Notes under the pieces: generated by a model
The model's database searches: none
What the model was told of the DNA's origin: nothing
Seen by the model: the letters and a program-made list of their open reading frames with translations, nothing else
Assembly: GCF_902459465.1 (NCBI RefSeq)
Contig: NC_047075.1
Location: 12,455,119-12,519,118 of the forward strand
Length of the DNA stretch: 64,000 bases
Source: Asterias rubens
Taxonomy: Eukaryota > Echinodermata > Asteroidea > Forcipulatida > Asteriidae
Direction: 5' to 3'
Program-made: the position numbers and the translations under genes
Part shown: positions 10,696-22,903 of the stretch, in pieces
How positions within the stretch are numbered: position 1 is the first letter of the stretch
Layout: every line of letters starts with the position of its first letter

Positions 10696-11688
10696 TGAGG
10701 GTTATACCGGTTAGTTCATACTGTACATCGTTTGACAGATTCATAGATTGTGCTAATCTAGTACAATACCTGTACACACCTTGCCAGTTTCTTGCCTTCA
10801 TGACAATGCTTGTTCCATCTTGAACCATACAGCCTTGGATACTTCTGGAATGTGAATCAAACACATAAAATATTCCATATTGAGAAATTACTGCAAATGT
10901 ATTTTCATGGAAGCTTGCCTGATATTCTTGGAGATGTTGTTGTAGTGTAGCTTTCAATTGTAGCATATTAAATTCAATCAAGTTGTGATCATTTTCATCA
11001 AATGTACCTGATACCGAGTCATAATACTCCATGCTATAATGTGTGTTCAGTACATCTAACTGAGTTGGCAATTCATTAATCAATAAGTAATCATTGTTCA
11101 TTGTCGAGCTCTCTTGTAAGAAACCATACAATTCATTCCCAGTCCTGAGAATATTATCCATATCACTACAGTTCCAATCTTTCACTTCTTTTTTCTTGCT
11201 GTACATTATTGAAACCAGTCTATTAGCAACACACTGTTTACCAGAATTTGCTCCAAATCGTTTATCCCCTTGATGAAAACTACCTTTTGCAAGTACTATT
11301 GATTCATACAATGTTGTTAGATTAACTGTTTCAACCTTCAAATTTTCCTCACTTTGTATTTTCAAAGAGTTGTTATCAACAAGCACATCATCATCATGAC
11401 TATCTTTATTTCGCATTTTGTTGTTGTAGTAATCCACTGAGCATCTTATTTCACAAGTTTCTATTTGACCCACCTTTCCACTTTCAAGCATCCGTTTCCA
11501 ACTCCCCTCAATGTCTATACCAACCAATCTTGATTCTTCTTGGTTTGGTAATTCAGAAATTGTTTCTGTCATTGTTGTATCTATCTTCTTGTCAGCTTTT
11601 TTCTTTGCCATTTTGTTGTGAACACCGTCTGCTCCATTAGCTACAGATGGTTGTGCCTTTCTACTTTGATTGGTAAGTGTCTTGCATT
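9469..11688. repeat. 1111-bp perfect-looking tandem duplication
   Basis: Positions 9469-10577 and 10580-11688 are the same 1109-bp sequence separated by two bases. I saw no difference in the stretches compared, and the two translations match residue for residue. The period, 1111, is not a multiple of three, so it breaks the Helitron gene. Identity this high in an otherwise decayed element means a very recent duplication or an assembly artefact. Confidence 0.95.
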
Positions 11689-13240
11689 TCGTTTCCAATT
11701 CCTCTTTCTTATCTTTGTTTATTTGTTCTTGGTTCTCCTCTACATCACTTCCCATATTCTGGTTTTCTTTGTTTTTGTTACTACGCAAAAAATAACCTCC
11801 AGTTTGCTGAACCAAACCCTGGTTTCTGGCTACACAAAGACATGCATATTTACAGCTTGGATCATCTACATTAGCAAAATCCTCACCTTCAACTCCTTTG
11901 ACATTTAAATCTTCAATATATGGAACTCCATCAGCATGCAACATAACTGCAACTTCTTCAATGAAACCATCAAGCACTGGAATTTCAAATATGTTCTGAT
12001 CTGCAGGAATTCCAAAATCATACATCAAAGATTCAGTGTAATTACATCGTCCACATTTGCGACACAACCATGACACCGGCTTATTCACTATAGAAAACTG
12101 CACCTTGGAAAATCCCATACAATGTACGTGATACAATATACTACAACTATCACATGCTACGACCTTTTCCTTTGGACCAGTTTTGTGATCGCACATCCAA
12201 CAGAGTCTTGTTTCTTTTGTCTTCCAATCGTTTCTGGCTCTGCTAATGGTTTCCTTTGCTTTCAATGCCCTTCCTCTTTTAATCGGCTTTATGGACTTTA
12301 CATTTGTCTTACATGAGCTCTTTCTCTCTCTTCGATTGTTTGTATGCATTAATGAAGTTGAATGCATGTTATTCAGAACACAACTCAAACTCCTTCTTGT
12401 ATGGCTTTCAATATACTTCTGTGCCTTCTCATGATTCGTTTTCTCTTCTTTGCTCATACGTATTTCCACCACCTTACCATTCTTATGCCTTTGCAGCAAC
12501 TTCTTCCGTTCATTTCTTCTGACCTTCTTTCTATTTGGTTTTGATACCTTCTTCTCATGATGATACTCTACCACACATTCCAGAACATTACTCCTGCTAC
12601 AACATGTTTGATTCTTTGCCTTCAGCATACTCAGTGCCTTAGAATTACTCACTTTGTTTCTGGTCAGCTTGTTCATTCTCAACTTCCTCTGCTTGATCAC
12701 TTTTCGTCTCTGCTCACGACTACCACTACTGGAAATATTTATCGGTTCGCTTACAGTTTTCATATCAGTTTTCATTTCAGTTTTAATTTCAGGGTAAATT
12801 ACATCTTTGATTTCAGAATGCCAACGGCCATCACTGCCATTACATTGGTGTGACGACTCAGTCATCGACAACGCCTGCTTCAGACCATCTTCGGACAGCC
12901 TTAAAGACAGACTTCTCCAGGGAGGTGCCAACCCCAGAGCATTCCCACGTCCAGTTCCTTTAGGACAGGGCTTTATGTTCACCTGGGCCTTGCCAGATCC
13001 TTTAGGCATGGGTACCAGACTTCCCGGAGAGAGTGCTTCTCTCAAGGCATTTGGATGAGAAGGGAATGGAATGGTGCATGTATAAGGAATGATATGGGTA
13101 TACATCAAAGGGAAGGAATGAGATGTCAACATGGAGGGAGAGATGCTACTGGTGAAATGAGACCGAACAGAAACAGACAAGGAAAACATATAATGGCGGC
13201 TATCCACCGTCAACTTCGGCAACTTCTTGAATCGTGGCAT
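10550..13240 (-). pseudogene. Helitron PHD-finger protein, part upstream of the duplication
   Basis: I start it at the Met at 13238-13240, directly after TTTTTTACAG, a good 3' splice site, so an earlier exon may exist. The protein is rich in Arg and Lys, then has a PHD finger at about 12045-12210: CWMC...KVVACDSC...YHVHC...WLCRKCGRC, the Cys4-His-Cys3 pattern that binds histone H3 tails. After the finger come a region with DGVPYIEDL and the duplicated stretch ending in DIDDFALP. It is then thrown out of frame by the tandem duplication and ends 14 codons later. A PHD finger joined to an OTU domain in a Helitron suggests chromatin targeting, which is inference. Confidence 0.82.
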
Positions 13241-13354
13241 CTTCTGTAAAAAATATATAAAAAAAAAACAATATTGTAAACAATGACAGGGACCACATAT
13301 AAAAGTGTACCAAAGTGCATCTGTCACACAAACAGATTTTACCAATGGCTCCAT

Positions 13355-16300
13355 CTTCTTTAGGAATACCTCAGTCCACTCATAATTAAATGGACATCAG
13401 GCTTTTACTGAAAAAACAATTGCGTTGATTTGTTCATTACCATAAATCTTTTTTTTTATCACCCACAGTTTACAAGCTTCTTATAAACAACATGCCGTGA
13501 TATCTGAAAAGGGGAAATCTGCAGGGGGTGGGGTTGAAAAAAAAAAAAAATGAAATAACCATCATATCTTATTATTAATTATTTAATATTATTTCTTCAT
13601 ACATCAAAGACTATTTGATTTTTAATTATTTTGCATAATGCAAGTATGCACAGCACTGTATAAAGGATTACACATCTATATGCATGTCAATCACCCTGTT
13701 GTGACCCTCACTGAAATTCCATTCCCCAATCCTTTCTACGCCCCTATTAAATTAAGTTTTTGCTTTCCTCTTCACAACACAATCATTCACATTTACTTTC
13801 CAGCATGTTGCTAAAACAATGCTAATGTAAGGCAATACTTGATTCACAGACCACACTCATAACACTAACTACATACAAAGAAAATTGCATATCTGACCTA
13901 CATTTTAAAAACTTTTATCAATTATGAATTACAAATTAATAATCATGAATGTTACACTTTAGGCTAATTTTCTTTAAACTGAAAAGAATTATCTTAACTT
14001 TTTTTTATTACTAACCGGTATATATTAACATTTCTTTTAAATATTCACAAACATGACATTACTATGCAAGTCCCTCCCATGTAACAAATTATTGGTCCTA
14101 GCTTCAAAAATGCCACTTCCAAAATTCTACAGAGTTTGTCCTGATTTTGCATGGGACCAGACTGAAAAAAATACCAAAACTGGTGAGAACTACATTTATA
14201 ACGCCATAAACATGCCATTATGGAACCCTCCACATGTTGTTCACCCACACAGGCCTCAAAATAACCCTTGGCACCCACAAAAATTGCCGTGGTGCCCTGG
14301 TGCTTTTGCTGTGGTGCCCTGTGAAAGGTTCCTGTACAAATTTACATTTTCCTCATAGAGGTGCCCCTTACCCAAGGAAAATTATTGTGCCCCTTTAAGA
14401 GTGAAATTCAAGGCCCGCCCACAACAAATATTGACCTTTGCATTTTATAATAATGGTGAATACATTAGAAACTCAGAACTTTCAGATAAAAAAAAGATTA
14501 TTACACTTCCTGCACCTGATGATATGCACTGGTCCCTAGCACCAACAAAAAGAATAAGTCGACGAGTTGTGTGTATTTCCACCAAATCCAAAGTGTACTT
14601 TGATTTGAGCCACAATATGACCATACGCTAACTTAGTATTGTGCTAGTCCTACATGTCCTACAGCAGTCTGCCCTTAAGTAGTCATCCATTCTGTAGAAC
14701 CCCTACCTATTGTTCCTTATAATCAATAAATCTTGTTGTTTTAGTATTGCAAAATGCAAGGCAAAATAAGACACTGCTATAAATATAACTGCCGGCCCTG
14801 CACTGCTGGCAACTGGCATGACTGCACGGACTTACCTTTTATTATTTCAATGAAATACCATACAAACGAGAAGTAAATTGACAATTTAGATTTGACCAAT
14901 GACAACCACAAGTTTTGAGAAAAATATGACAAAAAACAACACCCAAACATCTCACAAAAACAAGTAATAATCTAAATTGTTTCAGAAATATCCAGAAACA
15001 ATGGCCTACCATATTCTCCATGGATCAGAATCTGGTTCCAAAGATGCTAGACACTTCAGTTCTTGGAAATCTCGCACGGTCGGTACGGGACCACACTAAT
15101 GTTGTTGACTTCTCGCAACCTCGTTTCCATGAGTGATCGATCTCGACGCGAAATTTTTTTCAGAGCATGCCTTTTGCTCGATCATAAAGGTACGATCGCG
15201 ATACGGACGGGGTGCGATGACGTGACTCCTATCGAACTTTAAAAGAGGGCGCACTTGCGATCTCAAACTAAAAATTAACATGGTTTGACCAGAATCAATA
15301 CCAACCCTTGTTAAAGTATTATTCGCATGGAATTGGATGCTCACAAGATTAATTAACGTGGAATTGGATGCTCACAAGATTAACTATCGTGTGAGGCTCG
15401 ATAAACGTTTTTAGACACGATTGTGTGTACAAAGTGTGCACAAAATAAAATAAAAGAAAAAAGAAAAAAATGTAATCGTTATTATAATAAGGTAATTTGT
15501 GATCATACATTGTAATATTCCACTGGTCCAAAATTTGTATCAAATTATAGCTTCTTTCTAATCAAAGTTCTTAACAAAGTGAAAAAAAACATACATATAA
15601 AATTGCCTTTTATTTGAAATCTTTCAAATTTGAAAAATTATGTTTTTAAGTTTTACTTTTATTTGTAATTTTTTGATACTGTGAATAAGTGTGAAAAATA
15701 ACACAACTATATTGACACGCTGCAATGATTTGAATAAAATATATATTTATTTCCAAATTAATAAATACAACATTTATAAAGTAACAAAACACAACTTTTA
15801 TAAAAATATCAACTCAACTGAAAACATATGCTTTTTTACTTCACATGCAAACGTTCAAACATCAAGGCAAACCCCTTTCCACCACTAATTTAACTTAAAT
15901 TACCCTATCAAAAGAGTACACCTGTTCTTCTTAAAATAAATCAACAAATAATTTTGCTTCCAATAAAAAATCAAACCAACACAAGTGATACCCACTGAGT
16001 CACGTGACTCACAGTCATATCACAATGTAAACAATGTGCATGGAACAATTGCTTCCCACCTTGAGACACAAAAACTATAAAACATCCATACATTTGCATG
16101 CACTCATTCCTATATTGCTTATTTTTACTTACTCCCCTTCATTCATCCCCCCTTCATCATCCCCCCATTCATTCATTCATTCATTCACATTTATTTAGTT
16201 ATACAGTGTACAGGAATTGACTATTACAGCTTTAGTGGTAAAATAATAAATTGACATGTTTTTCAAAATAAATGCTACCCATCCATTTGCCAACCAAGTT

Positions 16301-16399
16301 TGTCAACACCCATATCTATGACATTGCAAAAGAAAAAAAAAAGAACAAATCTATTGTGATATATTTTAACAAAAAACACAAAAAAATTGAACATTACAT
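13355..16399. other. AT-rich non-coding stretch
   Basis: No convincing coding region. It holds homopolymer and AT-rich tracts, a 31-bp-period direct repeat at 15328-15383 (a 24-bp string starting TGGAATTGG, seen twice) and a CATT microsatellite at 16166-16188. From about 16230 it is the left half of a dispersed repeat that recurs at about 27000-27250. The 5' end of the Helitron may lie near 13400-13550 but I cannot place it. Confidence 0.6.
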
Positions 16400-16720
16400 C
16401 CCAACAAACATTACATAACGGGCCCAGTACTGGCCCGGTATACACGGATGAACAGGCCCTATAGGGGTTCCCTGTACTGGGCCTGTATGACTTTACACAT
16501 TGGCGTTTTACAGGGCCAATACCGTATTTCTATACACGGCCCTTACAATACTCTGCTGGCCCTGTAAAGATCCTGTATTTCAACCTGTTCTGGGACTGTA
16601 CGGGAATGTGTTACGGGCCCAATTATACAAACCCTTACGGGTACTGTACAGTTATTAATAGCCCAGTATATGATTCCAGTGGTATTTACTGTAATTTCCC
16701 AAATGACCAGCTTAAAGGAG
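16400..16720 (+). repeat. Left terminal and subterminal repeats of the CMC-like element
   Basis: The 13-bp terminal repeat is followed by about 300 bp of GC-rich sequence in an AT-rich setting, with many variants of ACGGGCC, GGGCCTGTA and TACAGGGCC in both orientations. These are the likely transposase-binding sites. Confidence 0.7.
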
Positions 16721-16854
16721 TTTGATTAAACACAACAAAGTATATAATCAACAACAAAGAAATGAATATTGAACTTTCTATAATGTTCGAAACTTCCAAA
16801 GTTTTATTTCAGAATTCAGGAATAATAACACTATAACAATACAATAATAGTTAT

Positions 16855-16925
16855 ATATAATAATAATAACAACAACAGCGACGACAACAACAACACCAAC
16901 AACAGTAACAGCGACGACAATCAAC
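16855..16925 (+). repeat. Trinucleotide-rich microsatellite
   Basis: A degenerate run of AAT, AAC and CGA triplets, e.g. AATAATAATAACAACAACAG followed by CGACGACAACAAC. Confidence 0.8.
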
Positions 16926-16982
16926 GACACCATAATTATGCATTATTTAAAATGCAAGCAAAATAAGGTAAGTAAACGTACA

Positions 16983-17217
16983 GGGCCCAATTTTATAGAG
17001 CTGCTAAGCACACAAATTTGCTAAGCATGTCATTTCTTCATTGATAAAAACAGTATTATTGCCAACCAAATTTCCACGTGATTTTCGGGATAAGCAAACA
17101 ACAGCTGGGATCGAGTACCAGTAACAAGCAATACGCATAAAATAGATATTGGTTGATAATCCTTTTTTTATCAAGGAAGAAATTTGCGGTGCTTAGCAGC
17201 TCTATGAAATTGGGCCC
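16983..17217. mobile_element. MITE with GGGCCCAATTT termini
   Basis: Terminal inverted repeats of about 28 bp: GGGCCCAATTTTATAGAGCT at the left and the near-complement ending GAAATTGGGCCC at the right, both continuing into GCTAAGCAC-type sequence. Length about 235 bp, no coding capacity. Related GGGCCC-ended elements occur at 17466, 38631 and 39635. Confidence 0.85.
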
Positions 17218-17465
17218 AGCTGTGACCACAAAATAATTGTATGAAATGGCATACACCAAACTCCGGAAAAATAATTAAAGAATGTAAAATAAGTGCTAGA
17301 AAGAGATAGTGGGATAATAAAAAACCACAACAACTACAACAAGCAAGTTTCACTATAATCATAAAAAAATAGCACTTCGATCTGTGTCCCTTATCCAATA
17401 CCGATTGATATGGGGTGCAGCCATGCAGCGTGTTTGTATTCAGCTTATACAATAGTACATTATCA

Positions 17466-17877
17466 GGGCTCAATTTCATAATGCTGCTCGCATAAGCACA
17501 ACAAACAGCCATGCTTACTAGAATAAAGTTTCAAGCCAAACTACCATGTCACGTCTTGTGACTGGCATCCTACTCATTTTTGCTGAGCAGAACACTGTTT
17601 AAAGGCACTGCAGACATTTGGTAATTCCGTAGTCTGTTGCATTACTTTGGCTTCAGGCTTGAGGTCTTTTGAAACTTTAAACATTTTTAGTGAGAACTCA
17701 AAAACTATATACGTGACTCCAGAGGGAGTAATAGTTTTTACAAGGTTTTTATACTATTGACAAAAGTAGATGTAAGTTTTTATGCAATATGTTATTTTTT
17801 GTAATTTACCGAAAGTGTTCAGTCCATTTAGGTATTTAAGCAATGTTCTACTAAAGCACCTCCATGAAATTGGGCCA
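17466..17877. mobile_element. Diverged member of the GGGCCC-ended MITE family
   Basis: Starts with GGGCTCAATTTCATAATGCT and ends with CTCCATGAAATTGGGCCA, an imperfect inverted repeat. The interior contains TTTAAAGGCACTGCAGACAT at about 17600, which resembles the start of the 384-bp element at 18433, so a second element may be nested here. Confidence 0.6.
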
Positions 17878-18239
17878 TTGAATATAAGACTAAGAGCTGA
17901 ACAATACACCTGGAATATGGGTGTTTGATAAATGTTTTTATTATACCTCTCAATAATTGTTGCCTTTGGTCATCCAATATTTGCCTCTTTATAAATATTG
18001 ACTGCTTTCAGTGATGGTTCAAACAACGATGCCCGAGGTGATCCTCGACCAATTCTATGGTTTTCTCGGTCAAATTCGGCAAATGTGCAGCCAACTTCAT
18101 TTTCATTCTTTCAAAATAAAGCTGGTTTGCCTCTCCAGTTTTTACTGCGTTTCAAATTCAGAATTCGGTCAATCAATTTCGCTTTGAGTCGAGTCAAATT
18201 CCTTTAACACTCTGTTCAATTTAGTGTATCGTCATTCTT

Positions 18240-18425
18240 TTTCGTGACACACAATCATCATTCAATTTAGCAAAGCTGGTTCGACTGCAACAAGGGCGTT
18301 TTTCTTTCATTATTCTTTTGCAAATTCGATGACCAATTGCGCCCAACAGGTTTGCTATTTGATGCATATGTTGGGATACATCAAGTTGGAATACTAGTCT
18401 CTGACAATTTATTGCCAAACGTTTC
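18240..18425. mobile_element. Remnant related to the 384-bp MITE
   Basis: Shares with the right half of the element at 18433-18816 the strings GTTTTTCTTTCATTATT, AGGTTTGCTATTTGATGCAT and ACTAGTCTCTGACAAT. No left end is visible. Confidence 0.55.
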
Positions 18426-18432
18426 CAGGGCC

Positions 18433-18816
18433 TTTAAAGGCAGTGGACACTATTGGTAATTACTCAAAACAATTATAATCATAAAACCTTTCTGTTTTAC
18501 GAGTAATGGGGAGAGGTTGATAACATAACACATTGTGAGAAACGGCTCCCTCTGAAGTCAAGTGACGTGGTTTTCGAGAAAGAAGTAATTTTCCACAAAT
18601 TTGATTTCGAGACCTCAGATTTAGAACTTGAGGTCTCATAATCAAGCATCTGAAAACCCACTACTTCATGCGACAGGGTGTTTTTTTTCTTTCATTAATA
18701 TCTCGCAACTTCAACGACCGACTGAGCTCATACTTTCACAGGTTTGTTATTTTATGCATATCCCAAACTGTGAAGACTAGTCTTTGACAATAACCAATAG
18801 TGTCCAGTGTCTTAAA
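18433..18816. mobile_element. 384-bp MITE, TTTAAAGGCAGTGGACAC family
   Basis: Begins TTTAAAGGCAGTGGACACTA TTGGTAAT and ends ACCAATAGTGTCCAGTGTCT TAAA, a roughly 30-bp inverted repeat. The interior has an additional inverted pair, GAGACCTCAGATTTAGAACT and its near-complement. It lies between the stop codon of the DUF4806-type gene and the left end of the host transposon. I associate this family with echinoderm genomes from memory, which is not proof. Confidence 0.85.
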
Positions 18817-18866
18817 CAACACCCCCCTCCCCCCCGCAAATATGGACATAATCGTCTACTGTCTAA

Positions 18867-21800
18867 TTATTGCTCCTGTTGCTCATGTCGTTGCTGTTGC
18901 TGCTGTTCTCGTCTTTTTCTTCCCCCAAAGCGGTCACGGGCATTTCTTAGCCACATCATAATTTCTTTCTCTGTTGCCGCTTTTGTTGATCCCACTATCT
19001 TCATTACGGACTCTGAAACAATACAAATAACAAAACTATTATGCTTAATATTTTGTTTCCAAGTATATAAAGTACCAAAGTTTCACTCGGGTAATCTCCA
19101 CAGTATTTGGAAGTGTCCTGCCATTCACCCTAACTATTCATTTCAGACTGTGCTGATATGCATGAATATTGGCAATCTACCATATAAAACAGGAAAAATA
19201 TCATGCCTTGCTTATTTCAAGCTACAAGAACTAACTCATCCATTCTTCACACTTAACGTCCATTTTTATAACAAAAAAAAAGGTTGAGCACTCTGCCAAA
19301 ATCTAGCCCAAAGTATTTAAGGAACAAAAAAAAATACTTAAGAAACAAAAGTTACTTACTGGTCACAGCTGCACACAAAGCCAATTTACCGAAGGCCAGC
19401 TTTGATTCCCCATTCCCCTTCCATCCAATTTTCCCGGCCCAGTTGTACTGGAGTACAACTGTGTGGCTCAATGTGTTGGTTAGCACCCGTCTCACGGCTT
19501 CCTTCACATCGGCTCCTCCAATTTTTGAGAGCAGTTTTACCTAGTAAATAAGATAATTGACATGAGTAACCATATGCGATCGAATTTGTTATGTACATAT
19601 ATATCGTGTAAGACTGCACCTGTAAGGTGATAAAACGTTTTGCACATTTGAAATACTTCTACAGAACTATGCAAATTGGCGCTAAATATGAATTTCGCAA
19701 ATAAAAAAATAGGACCCCCCCCCCTTTTTGCTGCGAAACCACGATTTATAAGTTAGTCCAAAACGGTGTTTATATAATGCAAAAATATCACATACCAAAG
19801 ATGTCATGAAGGATGCATCTTTTAGTTGTTCCTCGAGGGTGTTCACCTCCAGTAATGTTTTAAGAGGCAACGCCACATCCAAATCATCCTCATCGGCCGC
19901 CTCTGAACTGCTGCAAATCTTTTGCAAATTTTTTTTGCAAAAGCTTGCGTTGGCTGCTTTGCTCCCGAGCTATGTCCCTCAGGCTCACCTGAAGCTCACA
20001 TACTGCCTTAAGAACAGCTTTGGCTATGGGAGTTAAAAAATATTAGCCACAAAATGAAGTGATCTGTCTTTCAAAGTTTTAGTTTACTGTGGTATTTAAA
20101 TGCATAAAACTCAACTGGCGACTTATCATCTTGCTTTGCTCTCTTTCAACTAAAAGTTTTTGCAATCTGTATTAATTTGGTCGTCCGTAGATTGTTGCAT
20201 TCAGGTCTCTAACTTAATAACAATAGTACGGTATTTAGAAATGTTTGGGGTGTTATAAAACAAACATTGACTGCTTGTACTCGGCGATCCCCGTAGCGTT
20301 CTATTTCCCCCCGGCTTTCGCCTCGGGAAAATAGAACGCTCCGGGGATCACCTCGGGAGTCATAGTTTTAACCAATATTTGTATACTACATAATAAATAC
20401 TACACTTACAAGTCACATCAGTACGACCACCACAGGTTGAGTCCGTGCTAATAGGGCGTGATGCACCTGCAATTAAAACAAACCATGGTCACGTGTTTAT
20501 ATTGAGGCAAAACAAAATTGGTCTGAATGACAATATATTACGGATTACTCTGCGTGGACATATTATACGCTCTGGATTTTCAGCGATATCTCAAAATCGT
20601 GACCAAATTTTGAAAAGTGAAACTTATATATGTATAAAACGATTGGACGGTTAAAAACCTGCGTTTAATTAACACACTGTATGAGTAAATCATCTCTGAT
20701 GGACGTTGAGGCGTTCCAAAATATGATCCAGGCGGTGTATATTTAAATACTGGTCTTGGCTATAGTTTTTTAAAGACACATATTGACTTACCGGAAGTAC
20801 ATGGAAAATTATCACTGCCAAAGGAGTACGGTGCTGTCCGTGCCTGTATAACTGATCGTTGGGGTGCACTGTTGGTGACGTGGGGTGGAGTTGGTGGCCT
20901 GGGTGCCTCAGCTAGCTGAATGGATGTCCTTGGCCTAGACACTGTTCTTGGTGCCTTTATAACAGGTCGGTCCTCATCTTCCTCACTGGAAGACCATGAA
21001 ACTGGTTTACGTCGTCTGTGCAATTATCAACAAAATTTTCTTTTGAATATTTAATACATGAATGTGTCTCCCAAATTGGAAGTTGAAGTTGAAATACATT
21101 ACAAAACTGCATTCGGCAGACGGTTTCTATTGAAGAAAAGGTGTTTGATCTTTGACATTTGAACATAGCCCGATACCCAAATGCTTCTTTAATACAAAAT
21201 ACCAATTCAATACAAAATACAAATATGCAAGTTTGTCTTCACTTTGTTGCTTTAGGTTAAGGGACAAAAACAAATCTTTTTATTGCCATCTTGGCTCAAA
21301 AATTGGAAGGTAGGTACGTCGCTTTTTCCAAGATCACAGCAGAGGAGGACAAATTAATCATACATCGTAATTAAAAAAGAAAAAAACGACCGTGGGTTTA
21401 GTTTTTGATTTTGCACGTAAGCACATTCCAAATTCTTCATGCGTGTAATAAGCATACGACCGTAAGATACAAATAACTGCACGTGTATTTTTAACAATCC
21501 TTCAAGTTTTGAAGTATGCAACTTACTTCCTGCTGGACTTCAGTTGTCCAGTCCCACATTCTGCATCTGTTTGCAGGTCTGATGTTTCTTCTGCCCTTTT
21601 TGCCTTTCTAATTCCTTCCTCATAGGTTTCTGATAGGAAGAAAAAAATTAAAAATTAAATACAATCACTTTTTGGGGCTTTAATAAAAAATATTGTGGTG
21701 TTGAAGAATACCTCTGCAAAAAATATGTTGTTTCTGAAAATTAATGTGTCCTAAATTTGCATCTACATGTAGGTATAGTTCATTTTGGTTATATACTACA

Positions 21801-22226
21801 TATTTCTTTTTTAAGTTAATCATCCCAAGATTCTTTAGACATATCACAACATGTAAACGTTCCGTGAGAGGGCAAGACCTTTTTCATTCTGCACAGGGCA
21901 CTTCCATTGGAAAATCTTTAAGTCTATCCAAAACTTTCAAAGGGGGAGCCAAGACCAGGGGTAACAGAGGCCGTGGCTTCCGTGTAATTCCAGGCCTTCT
22001 GAGTAAACAAAATGTATCAAAGTGTATACTTACGGCAATGACATAGCACACGGATGTTGTAGGAGGTCCAGTTTTCGATGTCCGGCTGTAGCCTGTCCCT
22101 TACTGCTCTTGACACTGCTAAGGTAGATCGCCATGGGGGCCAAAGTGCCTTTTCTGTATCGTTCATCCAATTGGTTGGAATGACTTCAACCTCATCGCTT
22201 GCTGTAAAAACTACTACAGCAAACAT
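18867..22226 (-). CDS. DUF4806-type transposon accessory protein, seven exons
   Basis: Exons with consistent GT..AG borders and matching phases: 22034-22226 (start MFAVVVFTASDEVEVIPTNW), 21527-21629, 20792-21015, 20410-20466, 19796-20023, 19360-19540 and 18867-19012 (stop TAA). The middle is Pro/Arg/Ser-rich; the sixth and seventh exons hold the C-terminal domain with LLSKIGGADVKEAVRRVL, LQYNWAGKIGW and ARDRFGGRKRR, which I recognise as DUF4806. The tail is Gln-rich. In exon 5 the frame shifts by one base, best explained by the eight-T run at 19929-19936 being one too long. Proteins of this kind accompany Tnp2-like transposases in invertebrates; their biochemical role is unknown. Confidence 0.85.
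20280..20360. repeat. GC-rich hairpin
   Basis: GATCCCCGTAGCGTTCTATT is followed, after a short loop, by its complement with a few mismatches; flanking ACTC...GAGT extends the stem to about 30 bp. It lies in the intron between exons 4 and 5 of the DUF4806-type gene and resembles a small foldback element. Confidence 0.8.
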
Positions 22227-22489
22227 GATGTCTGATTTAAAGTGACAAAACAAACGTGTTGTTTTATTGTTTAATCTTATTCAGTTGTTCGACTTCACCA
22301 CTGACACTTCAATCACTCATAGTACATTTTGGAAACTCTGTGGTTAAACCATTGAGTGAAAACATTTCATTTATAAATAATGTAAATAATAATAAAGACT
22401 TGTAATGCTGGCTGGTGTTCAAGGTGCAGAAAAAAACAAAACCAAAACGAAAGAAAAAGAGACACAAAAAGATTGGTCCCCGAACAACT

Positions 22490-22890
22490 GTGACATAAGA
22501 TAAGTTTTGAGAAGAGATTTAGATTTTATGGTACAAAGACAAGATCTTAGATTTGGTGGTAGAGAATTTCAGATGCGTGGCGCAGCTGAAGAAAAAGACC
22601 TGTAACCCAAAGAGAGTCAAGACTTGGGGTTAATGAGGAGAAGCATTGAACTTGATCGAGTCAGCCACAAACCTTTTTCGAACTGGGGTCACCATGAGTA
22701 AATATTTCATGAAGGCATCAGCTTGAAGATAATTTGTTGAGAGATAGAAAGCCAGTGAATTTGTGCAGAATTGAGGTGAGAACAAATTTTCCTAATAAAG
22801 TCATTGTCACAATGCGGGCCGTGGTGTTTTGGAGGCGTTGAAGGAGGGAACTGTGGCTGTTTAGGATGACTGCTTAGAGAAGAGCATTTA
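22490..22890 (-). mobile_element. CR1/L2-like LINE 3' fragment
   Basis: On the minus strand, broken frames encode LQRLQNTTARIV, then IHWLSISQQIIFKLM, then SLGYRSFSSAAP and NSLPPNLR ending in KSKSLLKTYL. That is the order of the C-terminal RT region of CR1/L2 LINEs (leucine-rich LQ-x-x-QN, HWLP, RaFs-x-aP-x-WN-x-LP, FKs-x-LKT). Several stops and frame changes mark it as a dead fragment between the two genes of the host transposon. Confidence 0.75.
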
Positions 22891-22903
22891 CAACAACCCG
22901 GAA

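Larger units (their letters stand above)
3633..13354 (-). mobile_element. Decayed Helitron with PHD, OTU, Rep and helicase regions
   Basis: All parts run on the minus strand in the order expected for animal Helitrons: PHD-containing N-region, OTU protease, Lys-rich repeat region, CxxC plus DUF6570-like domain, Helitron_like_N, HUH Rep and PIF1-family helicase. Helitrons move by rolling-circle replication initiated by Rep. At least seven frame breaks, one nonsense codon, a deletion in Rep, a 1.11-kb duplication and loss of the helicase C-terminus show that this copy is dead. I could not identify the 5' TC end or the 3' hairpin/CTRR end; the lower end is cut at about 3633. Confidence 0.88.

Noticed and set aside
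3633..13354. Host gene with PHD and OTU domains
   Set aside because: The same strand continues through DUF6570-like, HUH Rep and PIF1 helicase blocks in Helitron order, so these belong to the element.
13238..13354. Coding start of the Helitron protein at 13354
   Set aside because: The frame is open there but the sequence is low-complexity and preceded by a splice acceptor at 13241; Met 13240 is the better start.
18784..19287. Plus-strand 167-codon frame
   Set aside because: It is antisense to the last exon of the DUF4806-type gene and the MITE; Cys/Leu-rich composition is a shadow effect.
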